A stretch of 28,218 bases of DNA from Streptomyces griseus (lineage in GTDB: Bacteria > Bacteroidota > Bacteroidia > Chitinophagales > Chitinophagaceae): NCBI GenBank assembly GCA_943323705.2, contig CALPIT020000006.1:1-28218 (forward strand), read 5' to 3'. Of this stretch, positions 1 to 8,865 are shown piece by piece (position 1 is the stretch's first letter; every line of letters starts with the position of its first letter). The translations under genes and the position numbers were made by a program. Under the pieces are notes generated by a model that had not been told where the DNA came from, did not search any database, and was given only the letters and a program-made list of their open reading frames with translations.

Positions 1-374
1 CTCAAAGGCACAAAGAGACACAAAGTTTCTTACCGCAGAGAAAAGAGAATGTTGAGTTTTCGCAGCGTTTTTTTGATGTACTTCATTCCCCCTTTCGGGG
101 AAATTTGGTTAGCCACGAATTCACGAATTTTTTAGCACGGAGGAAAGAACGCTTTGAGAAAACGAATAGGTGTATTAATTATCAAAATATTATTTTACGA
201 AGCTATTTGCTGATTCCCCCTTCGGGGGATTAAGGAGGCCTCTATTTTCTTATTATTTATTATTTACCACAAAGGCGCAAATGCACAAAGTAACATTAAT
301 ATTCTTTTATGTACAATAAGATGATTGCATGAATAACTCCCATCTCCTTTGGAGAGGGGTTGGGGGTGAGGCTT
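1..374. repeat. Non-coding region of short repeat fragments and palindromes
   Basis: No plausible gene is seen in this stretch. It is a patchwork of repeat-like pieces. Positions 1-26 and 266-291 are imperfect copies of a CAAAGGC-CAAA-CACAAAGT motif. Positions 114-129 are a direct duplication of CACGAATT. Three small hairpins are visible: TTCCCC/GGGGAA at 86-102, CCCCC-TTC-GGGGG at 216-228, and CTCC-TTT-GGAG at 344-354. Such pieces recall intergenic repeats that occur in many copies in environmental Bacteroidota genomes, but that is from memory. The region lies downstream of the histidine kinase and could contribute to 3' end formation, although no T-tract terminator is evident. Confidence 0.45.
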
Positions 375-1421
375 TTATTTCACAGCCGGCAATTGAAAAC
401 CGAAGCTAGTACCTACGTCAATTTTGCTGCGTACATGAATTTCCTGGTGGTGGGCTTCAATGATGTGTTTACAGATGGCAAGTCCTAAGCCACTACCACC
501 AATTTTTCTACTTCTGGCTTCATCCGTACGGAAAAATCTTTCAAATATTCTCAGGCGATGTTCTTCGGAAATTCCCGAGCCATCATCGCTAATTTCAATT
601 AATATATTATTTCCTTCTACTTTATAAAAACTGGCTTCTATTTTTCCATGTTGCTTGCCATATTTTATACCATTGTCTATAATGTTGGTTAAAACCTGTC
701 TGATTTTTTCTTTATCAGCATAAACTGTGAAAGGCAATTCACATCCTTTTTTAATAGAGCAATTCACATCTTTTTCTGCCGCTTTGAATGCCAAGGAATC
801 AAAAATTTCTTTTACAAGATCATGAATGACAAAAGACTGAAAATACAATTGCAGCTCGCCTCGCTCCAGTTTGGAAATCTCGTCAAGGTCATCAACTAAA
901 TTAACCAGACGCTCTACATTTTTCGAAGTGTTGGTTAGGAATTTTGTGTTTACTTCAGGATTGTCAAGGGCTCCATTCAATAATGTTTCAACGTAGCCTT
1001 GAATGGAAAAAATAGGAGTTTTTAATTCATGGCTCAGATTTTGAAGGAATTCTTTTCTGAAGGCTTCATTTTGGTGCAAGACATCAATCTCATTTTTCCT
1101 TTGTTCTGCCCATTTTTCAACATCATTTCTTACTTCTTCAATACTTTTTTCAGGCAGTAAATTTTTTAAATAAAAATCTTCTTTTTTTGTTGCTTTGGTT
1201 TGTGAAATTATTTTGTAAATAATTTTGATTTGTTTTTTGATATATTTTTTAAGAATGTAGGATACCAATGAAAATGAAAAAATTAAAAGCAATAAAAAAA
1301 ACAAGGAAGTCAAACGCCAGTTTTGATTCGACACTAAAAAAATAATACTAACGGGAATTGATATGATTAGAGAAGCAGCAAATGCAAGCTGATTGGGCGT
1401 GAAATTATTTTTTGAATTCAT
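375..1421 (-). CDS. Sensor histidine kinase, PhoR-like, without a large periplasmic sensor
   Basis: This membrane histidine kinase probably phosphorylates the response regulator encoded just upstream. I start it at the ATG at 1421 (348 residues) because the longer frame opens with TTG. Two hydrophobic segments (about residues 10-30 and 36-58) form a tight hairpin with almost no periplasmic loop, so the signal is probably membrane-borne, cytoplasmic or from a partner. The HisKA H-box NLSHELKTP carries the phosphoacceptor His131. The ATPase domain shows an N-box (TNIIDNGIKYG), G1 DDGSGI (279-284), an F-box FERFFR (293-298) and G2 GGSGLGLAI (308-316), so it looks catalytically intact. It is second in a two-gene operon, 56 bp after the regulator. 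The kinase assignment is very safe; its stimulus is unknown. Confidence 0.93.
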   Translation of the reverse strand: MNSKNNFTPNQLAFAASLIISIPVSIIFLVSNQNWRLTSLFFLLLLIFSFSLVSYILKKYIKKQIKIIYKIISQTKATKKEDFYLKNLLPEKSIEEVRNDVEKWAEQRKNEIDVLHQNEAFRKEFLQNLSHELKTPIFSIQGYVETLLNGALDNPEVNTKFLTNTSKNVERLVNLVDDLDEISKLERGELQLYFQSFVIHDLVKEIFDSLAFKAAEKDVNCSIKKGCELPFTVYADKEKIRQVLTNIIDNGIKYGKQHGKIEASFYKVEGNNILIEISDDGSGISEEHRLRIFERFFRTDEARSRKIGGSGLGLAICKHIIEAHHQEIHVRSKIDVGTSFGFQLPAVK

Positions 1422-1477
1422 TTTTGAAAAGTAATAATCATTCAAAGTTAACCTTTCATTCAGTAAAACCGTGATGA

Positions 1478-2158
1478 CTACAATTCAAATTTATACCCAA
1501 CGCCTTTTACTGTTGTAATACAGTCGAGATTTAATTTTTGTCTGATTTTGCGAATATGAACGTCGATGGTTCTGTCGCCAACAATGACTTCAGTTCCCCA
1601 TATTTGACTTAATATTTCATTGCGCAGAAAAACTTTTCCGGGTTTTGAGACGAGCAGAGACAGCAATTCAAATTCTTTTCTTGCCAACGTAATTTCATTT
1701 CCCTTAAGCATTACAGAATACATTTCTCTGTTGATAGTGAGGTCGCCAACGGATATATCGCCAGATTCTTCTTCTTCTTTTACTAATCTTCTGAAAAGTG
1801 AATTTACTTTACTGATTAGCACAGCTGGCTTTATAGGTTTTTTTAAGAAATCATCTGCGCCGGTTTCCAAACCTTTAACCTCAGTAGTGTCATCACTAAT
1901 GGCTGTTAAAAAAGTAATCAATGTATTTTTAAAATCTGGAATGGTTCTCAGCTGCTGACAGGTTTCAATGCCGTTTTTAACAGGCATCATGATATCCAGA
2001 ATAATAAGATCAGGATGAATTAATTTCGCTTTTTCAATCGCTTCAACACCATTTTTGGCGGTAGTAACAAGATAGCCTTCCTTTTCAAGATTGAATTTCA
2101 GAATCTCCAGAATATCCGGCTCGTCATCTGCGATTAATATCTTTTTAACGGGGCTCAT
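1478..2158 (-). CDS. Response regulator, OmpR/PhoB family
   Basis: This is a 226-residue DNA-binding response regulator, the likely partner of the kinase that follows it. The receiver domain (about 5-120) has the acidic pocket D11/D12, the phosphoacceptor D55 in LIILDIMMP, T85 and K107 before Pro108, which is a full active site. The C-terminal winged-helix domain (about 130-226) has the typical PhoB-family ending with VGDRTIDVHIRKIRQKL and VKGVGYKFEL. Length and order match PhoB/OmpR proteins. It leads the operon, with a candidate promoter just upstream, and is transcribed away from the 742-residue secreted protein gene, which makes the shared spacer (2159-2308) a natural place to look for its binding sites. 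Target genes cannot be told from sequence. Confidence 0.95.
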   Translation of the reverse strand: MSPVKKILIADDEPDILEILKFNLEKEGYLVTTAKNGVEAIEKAKLIHPDLIILDIMMPVKNGIETCQQLRTIPDFKNTLITFLTAISDDTTEVKGLETGADDFLKKPIKPAVLISKVNSLFRRLVKEEEESGDISVGDLTINREMYSVMLKGNEITLARKEFELLSLLVSKPGKVFLRNEILSQIWGTEVIVGDRTIDVHIRKIRQKLNLDCITTVKGVGYKFEL

Positions 2159-2171
2159 AAAAGAAGTTTAG

Positions 2172-2205
2172 CAAATTTAACGTTTCACTATTACCATACA
2201 TCAAG
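2172..2205 (-). promoter_or_regulatory. Candidate Bacteroidota promoter for the two-component operon
   Basis: On the minus strand, TAAATTTG at 2179-2172 matches the Bacteroidota -7 consensus TAnnTTTG exactly. A CTTG at 2205-2202 lies 22 nt upstream as an imperfect -33 element, with spacing slightly long. The predicted start site would give a leader of under 10 nt before the ATG at 2158. Confidence 0.35.
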
Positions 2206-2308
2206 GGTCAATAAGTAATTGTATTATTAAATTGTTAAGGCATTTTATAATGAATGCTGTATTTTAGATATTATTTTAAAGCTTAGCGTTAAATTGCAAC
2301 ATCTTTAT

Positions 2309-4537
2309 ATGACAAAGGAAATTAAAATATTTCTTACGGGTTTGATGGTGCTACTTTTTGTCGGCTTTGCCAACGCAATGTCTGATACCACAATGATACC
2401 GGTTTACAGGCAATATTTCCATGATAAAATCAATACCGAACAAAAACTTTGTGATCGAGCAGATGGGAAGCTCGACAACATGATGCGTGTTTGCAACAAT
2501 GAAGACATCAATCTTAGGGTCACCGATATTTTATTCAGAAAAATCGATGAGCTACAAGACTGGGTAGAAAGCAACAAAAGCATAGAAAAAAACAACGATA
2601 AAATTCGATTGTTGGGGTATATAGAAACAGAATTACGTTTGTTCAGACAATCCTGGAAAAAGAAAGAAATCAATCCGAGTGAATTTCCGTTGCTGGTAGA
2701 AAATTTTACAGCCATTCTCAAGGCACAGGAAAACGAAACCAGCATTGCCCCGTTCATCGTAGATATGCCTTACAGTATTGCCAAAATAAATACAGCAGTA
2801 TTTGCAGACAATATTGGATTTAAAGAGGCGCAGAAGCTTGTTTATTTTAAATATTGTACGCTGCATCCTGAAATCATATTGGCAACAATTCGTCCTTATG
2901 TAGATGAAAATTTTGCAGATAGTTTGATAGGTATCGCATGTTTATATAATCCCGCACAATTATACACCTATGCACAATCGATAAATACTCCCGAAGGAAA
3001 ATTAATTCATAGAAGTAAAAATGAGCTTGTTAAGATAGTCGCTATACTAAGTCAGACGCCTAATGCATTAATGTATTTCCCTTTTTTGGATGACATCGTC
3101 TCAGGTAAAAACTACGTAGACAACATAAGAAAATATGTTGGCAATGGAGAAGATACTTATGATAGTGTGGGTTATTACAAATTACTTGTAAAAACAGAAA
3201 GAGACTATTTTAGGAGAATGAGTTCGCCGGCAAAAGACACGCCGATTGCTATGTTTGGTGCCAATGGTTTGAGAGAAGTATTGAAAGACAGAGCCATTCG
3301 TCATTTCATCACACCGATTAATAACCTTCACAATGAGAATAATCTCAACTATAGAATGAAAGCCATTGATTCACTTTCTGCTGTTGAAATTTATTACATG
3401 ATTGTGATGGGGGAAAATGATATTTATACATCAAGTTTCAAGCATAGTTTTAATAGAATGTTGCAGCGCATGGGTGCCAAACCGAGATGCGATTCTTTGC
3501 TGCTGAATGTGAAATTTGATTTCTTTAAAAAATTCATCAAAATGACGGCGAATTATAATCGCCTAGATACATTCCTTCGCAACATGCCGGCACAGAGTTC
3601 GGAAGTGTTGATGAAAGCATTTGTTGCCAACCTCGACAATTCAGGCAGTTTGGAAGATGCCACCGATGTTGCCGATTCATACAGTAGCATTAATGACCCT
3701 CAACTTAAAAAAACAATTCTCAATTATGTTGATGAAAATGAAGCAGAGAACATCAACGACAACAATGAACGCGGCGCAGTGATTTATAATCTGCTCAAAA
3801 ATATTTTTCTTTCTTCCGACAGCAGTAAACATATCGACCTTACCTCAATCGCCAACATTCCCTCTATATATGAAATCGAGAGAAGGTCATTACAAGATGA
3901 TAGCGGTAGAATTATAGAACAAGTGTTCTTCTATGGTGATGAAGATGGTAAATTATATTTCGGTCCGTTTTTAAATTCATTTGCTGCCAAAGATTGGAAG
4001 ATTACCAAGAAACCAGAATGGGTAGAAATAAAATCATTGAGAGGCAATGTATGGATTTTCGCCAATTTGCCTTTAGATTATGATGCCAATTTAGACGATA
4101 GCGCGCAAGTACATCTCAATGCTTACCTCGAAGAAAATGAATTGTATCCTAATATTGTCATCCATCGCGGACATAGTTACTGGTTACCGGGTACCATCAG
4201 CAGAATGCCTTTAAATGCAAAGATTGTATTATTGGGTTCTTGTGGTGGGTATAAAAATTTGAATAAGATTCTAGAAATTTCTCCTGATGCGCATATCATT
4301 TCAACAAAAGAAATTGGAGCAGGGGATATCAATAAGCCGATTATGACTTACCTGAATCAAGCTTTGATTAATGACAATAAAATTGTTTGGAATGAGATGT
4401 GGCAAAACTTATCTATTCTATTTACACAGGATAAAAACAAAACAGTAAAAGAAAGCTGGGAAAGTTACATACCTCCATACAAAAACCTGGGCGCTATATT
4501 CATCAAAGCCTATAACAAAAGAATGGAATCGATGTAA
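2309..4537 (+). CDS. Secreted protein of unknown function with caspase-fold-like C-terminus
   Basis: I do not recognise a named family. I start it at the ATG at 2309 (742 residues) because the longer frame opens with TTG; the protein then begins with an export signal (about residues 1-23, ending FVGFANA). The middle is mostly alpha-helical, charged and without clear motifs. The last third, from about residue 535, looks like a clan-CD cysteine peptidase fold: a strand running into GDEDGK, a helix, then the hydrophobic strand NIVIHRGHSYW (His619, His622), then KIVLLGSCGGY (Cys645), then HIISTKEIGAGD. This His-Gly...Ser-Cys-Gly order resembles gingipain, clostripain and CHAT proteases, though the His-Cys spacing (23-26) is short. 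It is the first gene of a tight run, 22 bp before the ABC exporter. Existence is secure; the peptidase idea is inference. Confidence 0.85.
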   Translation: MTKEIKIFLTGLMVLLFVGFANAMSDTTMIPVYRQYFHDKINTEQKLCDRADGKLDNMMRVCNNEDINLRVTDILFRKIDELQDWVESNKSIEKNNDKIRLLGYIETELRLFRQSWKKKEINPSEFPLLVENFTAILKAQENETSIAPFIVDMPYSIAKINTAVFADNIGFKEAQKLVYFKYCTLHPEIILATIRPYVDENFADSLIGIACLYNPAQLYTYAQSINTPEGKLIHRSKNELVKIVAILSQTPNALMYFPFLDDIVSGKNYVDNIRKYVGNGEDTYDSVGYYKLLVKTERDYFRRMSSPAKDTPIAMFGANGLREVLKDRAIRHFITPINNLHNENNLNYRMKAIDSLSAVEIYYMIVMGENDIYTSSFKHSFNRMLQRMGAKPRCDSLLLNVKFDFFKKFIKMTANYNRLDTFLRNMPAQSSEVLMKAFVANLDNSGSLEDATDVADSYSSINDPQLKKTILNYVDENEAENINDNNERGAVIYNLLKNIFLSSDSSKHIDLTSIANIPSIYEIERRSLQDDSGRIIEQVFFYGDEDGKLYFGPFLNSFAAKDWKITKKPEWVEIKSLRGNVWIFANLPLDYDANLDDSAQVHLNAYLEENELYPNIVIHRGHSYWLPGTISRMPLNAKIVLLGSCGGYKNLNKILEISPDAHIISTKEIGAGDINKPIMTYLNQALINDNKIVWNEMWQNLSILFTQDKNKTVKESWESYIPPYKNLGAIFIKAYNKRMESM

Positions 4538-4559
4538 AGGATTCGCAATTAAAAATTAA

Positions 4560-6371
4560 ATGTCAAAGAATCCATCAGCAAAAAAAATATTCGACTTGTC
4601 TCATTTAAAAAGGGTGCTTGTATTGGCAACACCTTATCGTTCCAAGTTATTTATTTCACTGTTTCTTTCAATTTTTTTGGCTGTCATAGCCCCTCTGAGG
4701 CCCATGTTGATTCAGTTGACCATCAACAAAGGCATCAGTGATAATACTATGGCCTATCTAATGAAAGGGCCTGGTGGTTTTATCATCGAAATCACCATCA
4801 TTCAAATTCTTTTATTGTTGATCGAAACCGGTTGTCGATTTTATTTTACTTATTCAACAGCAACGCTCGGACAAAGTGTGGTACGAGATCTTCGCAATGA
4901 TACCTATTCAAAAATTCTTCAGTTGAATTTGCGACAGTTTGATAACACACCGATTGGTACATTGACAACCAGAACCATCAATGATATAGAATCTGTGAAT
5001 GATATTTTTAGTGATGGTTTTATTCCAATAGTTGCTGATTTGTTGTCTATTATTTCTGTGTTGATTTATATGTTTTACACGGATTGGCAAATTACTTTGG
5101 TGTGTTTAATTCCATTTCCAATTTTAATTATAGCAACCTATATCTTTAAAGAGTCTGTAAATAAATCTTTTATCAAAGTGCGAAATGCAGTAGCGCAATT
5201 GAATTCATTTGTACAGGAACATATTTCCGGAATGGCTTTGATACAGGCATTTGCTGCAGAAGAGCAAGAGCAAAAAAAATTCACAAAAATCAATAATGAG
5301 CACAGGCACGCGAATATAGGCGCCATCTTTGCCTATTCTGTTTTCTTTCCTGTGGTAGAATTGGTTTCTGCATTGAGCATTGGATTATTGGTGTGGTGGG
5401 CAGCAAGGGAATCAATTTATTTACCACCTTCATCTTCTGAACATCTTGCCGGTATTATCACTTCCTTTATTTTGTGTTTGAATTTATTGTTCAGACCGCT
5501 AAGGATGATAGCCGATAAATTTAATGTCTTGCAAATGGGAATGATTGCCAGTGAACGTGTATTTAAAGTGTTGGATAATCCTGATTTTACACCTGCAGGT
5601 CATCATCAAAATTATCAGCTTGAAGACAGCCATCGATTCAAAGGAAATATTGAATTTAAAAATGTTTGGTTTGGTTACCATGAAAATCAGTTTGTATTAA
5701 AGGATGTTTCATTTGCAGTGCCTCAGGGAAAATCACTTGCGATTGTTGGCAATACAGGAAGTGGTAAAACGACAATTATCAGTTTAATCAACAGATTGTA
5801 TCAAATTCAAAAAGGCAGCATTGCTGTAGATGGAATGGACATCAGCAGAATTGAACTTGACTTATTGAGAAGTCAGGTTGCAGTGGTACTTCAGGATGTA
5901 TTTTTATTCAGTGGCAGCATCATGGATAACATCACGTTGCGAAATCCTGAAATAAAAAAAGAGCAAGTGATTGAGGCGGCTAAAATGATTGACATTCACG
6001 ATTTCATCATGCGACTGCCAGGAGATTATGATTTTAATGTGATGGAACGCGGTGCTACATTATCAATGGGACAAAGACAATTGTTATCTTTTGTAAGAGC
6101 GATTTTATTTAACCCTGCCATACTTATTTTAGATGAGGCCACATCATCAATAGATTCTGAAAGTGAAATACTGATTCAAAAAGCTATTGATAAAATTATC
6201 TCAGGTCGAACGTCAATTATCATTGCCCATCGATTGAGCACTGTGAGAAAAGCAGATGCCATAATGGTATTGGAACATGGTGAAATAATCGAAAAGGGTA
6301 CGCATGATGAATTGATGTCTCTCAATGGACATTATAGTCAATTGTGTAAATCGCAGTTTAATGAACAATAA
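4560..6371 (+). CDS. ABC exporter, fused permease and ATPase (MsbA-like)
   Basis: This 603-residue half-transporter should work as a homodimer in the inner membrane. Residues about 15-335 form the six-helix exporter domain, and about 360-600 the nucleotide-binding domain. Visible motifs are Walker A GNTGSGKT (397-404), Q-loop Q445, signature LSMGQ (501-505, with Met in place of the usual first Gly), Walker B ILILDE (521-526) and the H-loop His557 in IIAHRLST. All catalytic residues are present, so it should be active. The type exports lipids, lipid-linked sugars, drugs or peptides; substrate cannot be read from sequence. Its neighbours (secreted protein before, polysaccharide acylation pair 12 bp after) favour an envelope or surface-glycan substrate. 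Confidence 0.93.
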   Translation: MSKNPSAKKIFDLSHLKRVLVLATPYRSKLFISLFLSIFLAVIAPLRPMLIQLTINKGISDNTMAYLMKGPGGFIIEITIIQILLLLIETGCRFYFTYSTATLGQSVVRDLRNDTYSKILQLNLRQFDNTPIGTLTTRTINDIESVNDIFSDGFIPIVADLLSIISVLIYMFYTDWQITLVCLIPFPILIIATYIFKESVNKSFIKVRNAVAQLNSFVQEHISGMALIQAFAAEEQEQKKFTKINNEHRHANIGAIFAYSVFFPVVELVSALSIGLLVWWAARESIYLPPSSSEHLAGIITSFILCLNLLFRPLRMIADKFNVLQMGMIASERVFKVLDNPDFTPAGHHQNYQLEDSHRFKGNIEFKNVWFGYHENQFVLKDVSFAVPQGKSLAIVGNTGSGKTTIISLINRLYQIQKGSIAVDGMDISRIELDLLRSQVAVVLQDVFLFSGSIMDNITLRNPEIKKEQVIEAAKMIDIHDFIMRLPGDYDFNVMERGATLSMGQRQLLSFVRAILFNPAILILDEATSSIDSESEILIQKAIDKIISGRTSIIIAHRLSTVRKADAIMVLEHGEIIEKGTHDELMSLNGHYSQLCKSQFNEQ

Positions 6372-6383
6372 TTTGTTGAGCGC

Positions 6384-7367
6384 ATGAAAAAAATATTTCT
6401 ATTTCTATGTTGTTTTGTTTTGTCTGTTTTTGTTTTAGACAGAACCATCAGCCTATTATTTGAGAAATTTATATTCAACAAAACGTACTCCGGTGAAAGT
6501 GGCGGCAATCTCAATTACTTATTTCAGAAAAAAAACAATATCAGTTTTTTGATTGCAGGTTCTTCACGTGCAAAAAACATGATTAATCCGGATTCATTAA
6601 ACGTCTTATCCGGCGAAGGTTACAATGCAGGTGTTAATGGAGTTGGCGGTGTTCTCTATATGAATGCGTTGTTTGAATTGTTGTTAAACAAAAAAATTAA
6701 ACCTGAATGCCTCATCTTACAAACAGATGTACGTGACTTCAGTATTAAAAAAGCAAATGGTAACCGAGCAGAAATTACAAGATTGTATCCATTTATAAAT
6801 GATTCTAAAATCTTGCAAGCTTATAGCAAACAACTTGGCTTTGAAGAGACATTTAAATTGAAATTGAATCTGTACAGATTTAATGGAAAGTTTTATAATA
6901 TCATGATCAACCGTTTTAAAAACAATGGCGTTAGTAATTCAAATGGTTTCAATGCATTAACGGGATCTATGACATTACTGAATGAAAACGAAGCTTTTGA
7001 TGATTTAAGACAATTTGATAGTTTGAAAATTAATGCGATGAATAACATCATCTCCTTTTGTGATGTCAATAAAATAAAATTATTTATTGTTTTTCCGCCC
7101 AGATTTAAAAATACATTCTCAGAAGAAAAGCATTTGACAGATTTGCTTTCAAGATTCACATTCAAAAATGATTGTTATGTTATAGATATGATAGACATCA
7201 ATAAGTTTTCGAATTTGCAGGAGAATTCCAATTGGAAAGATGAAGCCCATTTGAATGTTATAGGTGCCAATAAATTCACAGGATATTTGAATGATAGTAT
7301 TCGGTCGAAACTGAAACTCATTTCTGAATTTGCAAATCCAATTCAACATCATAACATTAAACTTTAA
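6384..7367 (+). CDS. Membrane-anchored SGNH-hydrolase-like protein, likely MBOAT partner
   Basis: This 327-residue protein has one N-terminal hydrophobic segment (about 3-25) that anchors it or acts as a signal, followed by a periplasmic domain. SGNH-type features are visible: a strand then GSSR at 59-62 (Ser61 aligning with the GDS nucleophile), an Asn/Gly-rich block YNAGVNGVGG (80-89), and a late DEAHLN box with Asp286 and His289 as the Asp-x-x-His pair. Proteins of this kind (DltD, AlgX/AlgJ and relatives) sit beside MBOAT proteins and transfer or handle the acyl group outside the membrane. Here the MBOAT gene starts 12 bp downstream, which strongly supports pairing. Whether it is a transferase, an esterase or a non-catalytic partner is not settled by sequence. 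Confidence 0.78.
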   Translation: MKKIFLFLCCFVLSVFVLDRTISLLFEKFIFNKTYSGESGGNLNYLFQKKNNISFLIAGSSRAKNMINPDSLNVLSGEGYNAGVNGVGGVLYMNALFELLLNKKIKPECLILQTDVRDFSIKKANGNRAEITRLYPFINDSKILQAYSKQLGFEETFKLKLNLYRFNGKFYNIMINRFKNNGVSNSNGFNALTGSMTLLNENEAFDDLRQFDSLKINAMNNIISFCDVNKIKLFIVFPPRFKNTFSEEKHLTDLLSRFTFKNDCYVIDMIDINKFSNLQENSNWKDEAHLNVIGANKFTGYLNDSIRSKLKLISEFANPIQHHNIKL

Positions 7368-7379
7368 CTGCATTCTGAT

Positions 7380-8786
7380 ATGCTTTTCAATTCTATTGCA
7401 TTTTTAATTTTCTTCAGTGTTGTTTTTTTTCTTTTTTATTTTTTAAATGGAAATGGAAGAAAAATATTGCTTTTTGTTGCAAGCAGTATTTTCTATATGT
7501 GGTTTATTCCGGTTTATGTGTTGATTCTTTATTTAACAATACTCATTGATTATTTTTCGGCAATTGGAATTGAAAACAGTACTTCACAAAAAGTAAAGAA
7601 AAGACATTTGCTGAAAGGCATTATCAATACCTGTTTGGTGCTTTTTGTTTTTAAGTACTATAATTTTTTTATTGACAATTTTAATTTTTTAGGCAATGGA
7701 CACTTAAAACATTGGGAGATTATTTTGCCGATAGGTTTATCATTTCATGTATTTCAAAGTTTGAGTTATGTGATAGAAGTGTACAGAGGTCATATAAAAG
7801 CAGAACGAAATTTACTGGTGTATTCAAATTTTGTGATGATGTTTCCGCAATTGGTTGCTGGGCCCATTGAAAGGGCATCCAATCTTTTACCACAATTAAA
7901 AAAATGCGATCATCAAATCGAGTACTCAGATTTTTCGATTGGGTTTTCGAGATTCATCTGGGGATTGTTTAAAAAAGTGGTTGTGGCTGATACCGCTGCA
8001 ACCTATGTTGATGCTGTGTATAATAATTATCATGCACATTCTGGTCCTACATTAATGTTAGCCACTGTGTTTTTTGCCATACAGATTTACTGTGATTTTT
8101 CAGGATATTCTGATATGGCGATAGGTGTGGCAAGAATGCTTGGGTTTCGTTTCAAGGAAAATTTCGCTTTACCTTATTTTTCTAAAAGTGTAACCGAATT
8201 TTGGAGGCGTTGGCACATGTCGCTTTCAAGTTGGCTAAGAGACTATTTGTACATTTCTTTTGGTGGCAGCAGAAAAGGAAAATTCAGAACCTATATTAAT
8301 TTGATGCTGACGATGTTGATCGGAGGTTTATGGCATGGGGCTTCCTGGAATTTTGTCATCTGGGGTGGGTTAAATGGTTTGTATCTGTCTACAGAAAAAG
8401 CATTAGGAATAGGGGTGTCTAATCCCAAAAACATTTTAATTAAATTAATGAAAAGCTCCATTGTGTTCATTTTAATTTCCATCACTTGGGTATACTTCAG
8501 GGCCACAACTTTTTCTCAGGCAAATGAGATTGTGTATAGAATGGGAACGGATTTCCAATGGTCGAGTTTTAATCCACTTGATACGAATGTCATGACATCA
8601 ATATTTATTGGCATTGGATTGTTATTCGGTTTTGAATACACTGTATTAAGGAAAAGCAGTTTTGATTCAATGTTCAATTTACAACATGGACATATAAAGC
8701 TTGCCATAATTTCACTCGTTTTGTTGTTCTATATAATTCTATTTGGCAATTCGGATGGGGGGCAATTTATTTATTTTCAGTTTTAA
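7380..8786 (+). CDS. MBOAT family O-acyltransferase (AlgI/DltB-like)
   Basis: This is a 468-residue polytopic membrane protein with about ten or more hydrophobic segments. It has the MBOAT hallmarks: the FWRRWHMSLSSWLRDYLY block (with His279) and the catalytic-type histidine His319 in GLWHGASWNF, plus PQLVAGPIER and QIYCDFSGYSDMAIG typical of AlgI-type proteins. Such proteins move an acyl group, usually acetyl, across the inner membrane onto a partner or an exported polysaccharide. The SGNH-like protein 12 bp upstream is the expected periplasmic partner, and the deacetylase gene begins 79 bp downstream. Together they point to tailoring of a cell-surface polysaccharide. The acceptor polymer is unknown: no glycosyltransferase genes lie in the window. 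Confidence 0.92.
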   Translation: MLFNSIAFLIFFSVVFFLFYFLNGNGRKILLFVASSIFYMWFIPVYVLILYLTILIDYFSAIGIENSTSQKVKKRHLLKGIINTCLVLFVFKYYNFFIDNFNFLGNGHLKHWEIILPIGLSFHVFQSLSYVIEVYRGHIKAERNLLVYSNFVMMFPQLVAGPIERASNLLPQLKKCDHQIEYSDFSIGFSRFIWGLFKKVVVADTAATYVDAVYNNYHAHSGPTLMLATVFFAIQIYCDFSGYSDMAIGVARMLGFRFKENFALPYFSKSVTEFWRRWHMSLSSWLRDYLYISFGGSRKGKFRTYINLMLTMLIGGLWHGASWNFVIWGGLNGLYLSTEKALGIGVSNPKNILIKLMKSSIVFILISITWVYFRATTFSQANEIVYRMGTDFQWSSFNPLDTNVMTSIFIGIGLLFGFEYTVLRKSSFDSMFNLQHGHIKLAIISLVLLFYIILFGNSDGGQFIYFQF

Positions 8787-8865
8787 TTTGTGTTCTTCAA
8801 TCAATCAATTCACTTCAAAATATTTTTTTTATTTCTGTATATTTACAATCTTCAAAAATGATTAA

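Noticed and set aside
4560..6371. LSMGQ instead of LSGGQ as a sign of a dead ABC transporter
   Set aside because: Walker A, Walker B, Q-loop and H-loop are all intact, and variation at this position is common in active exporters.
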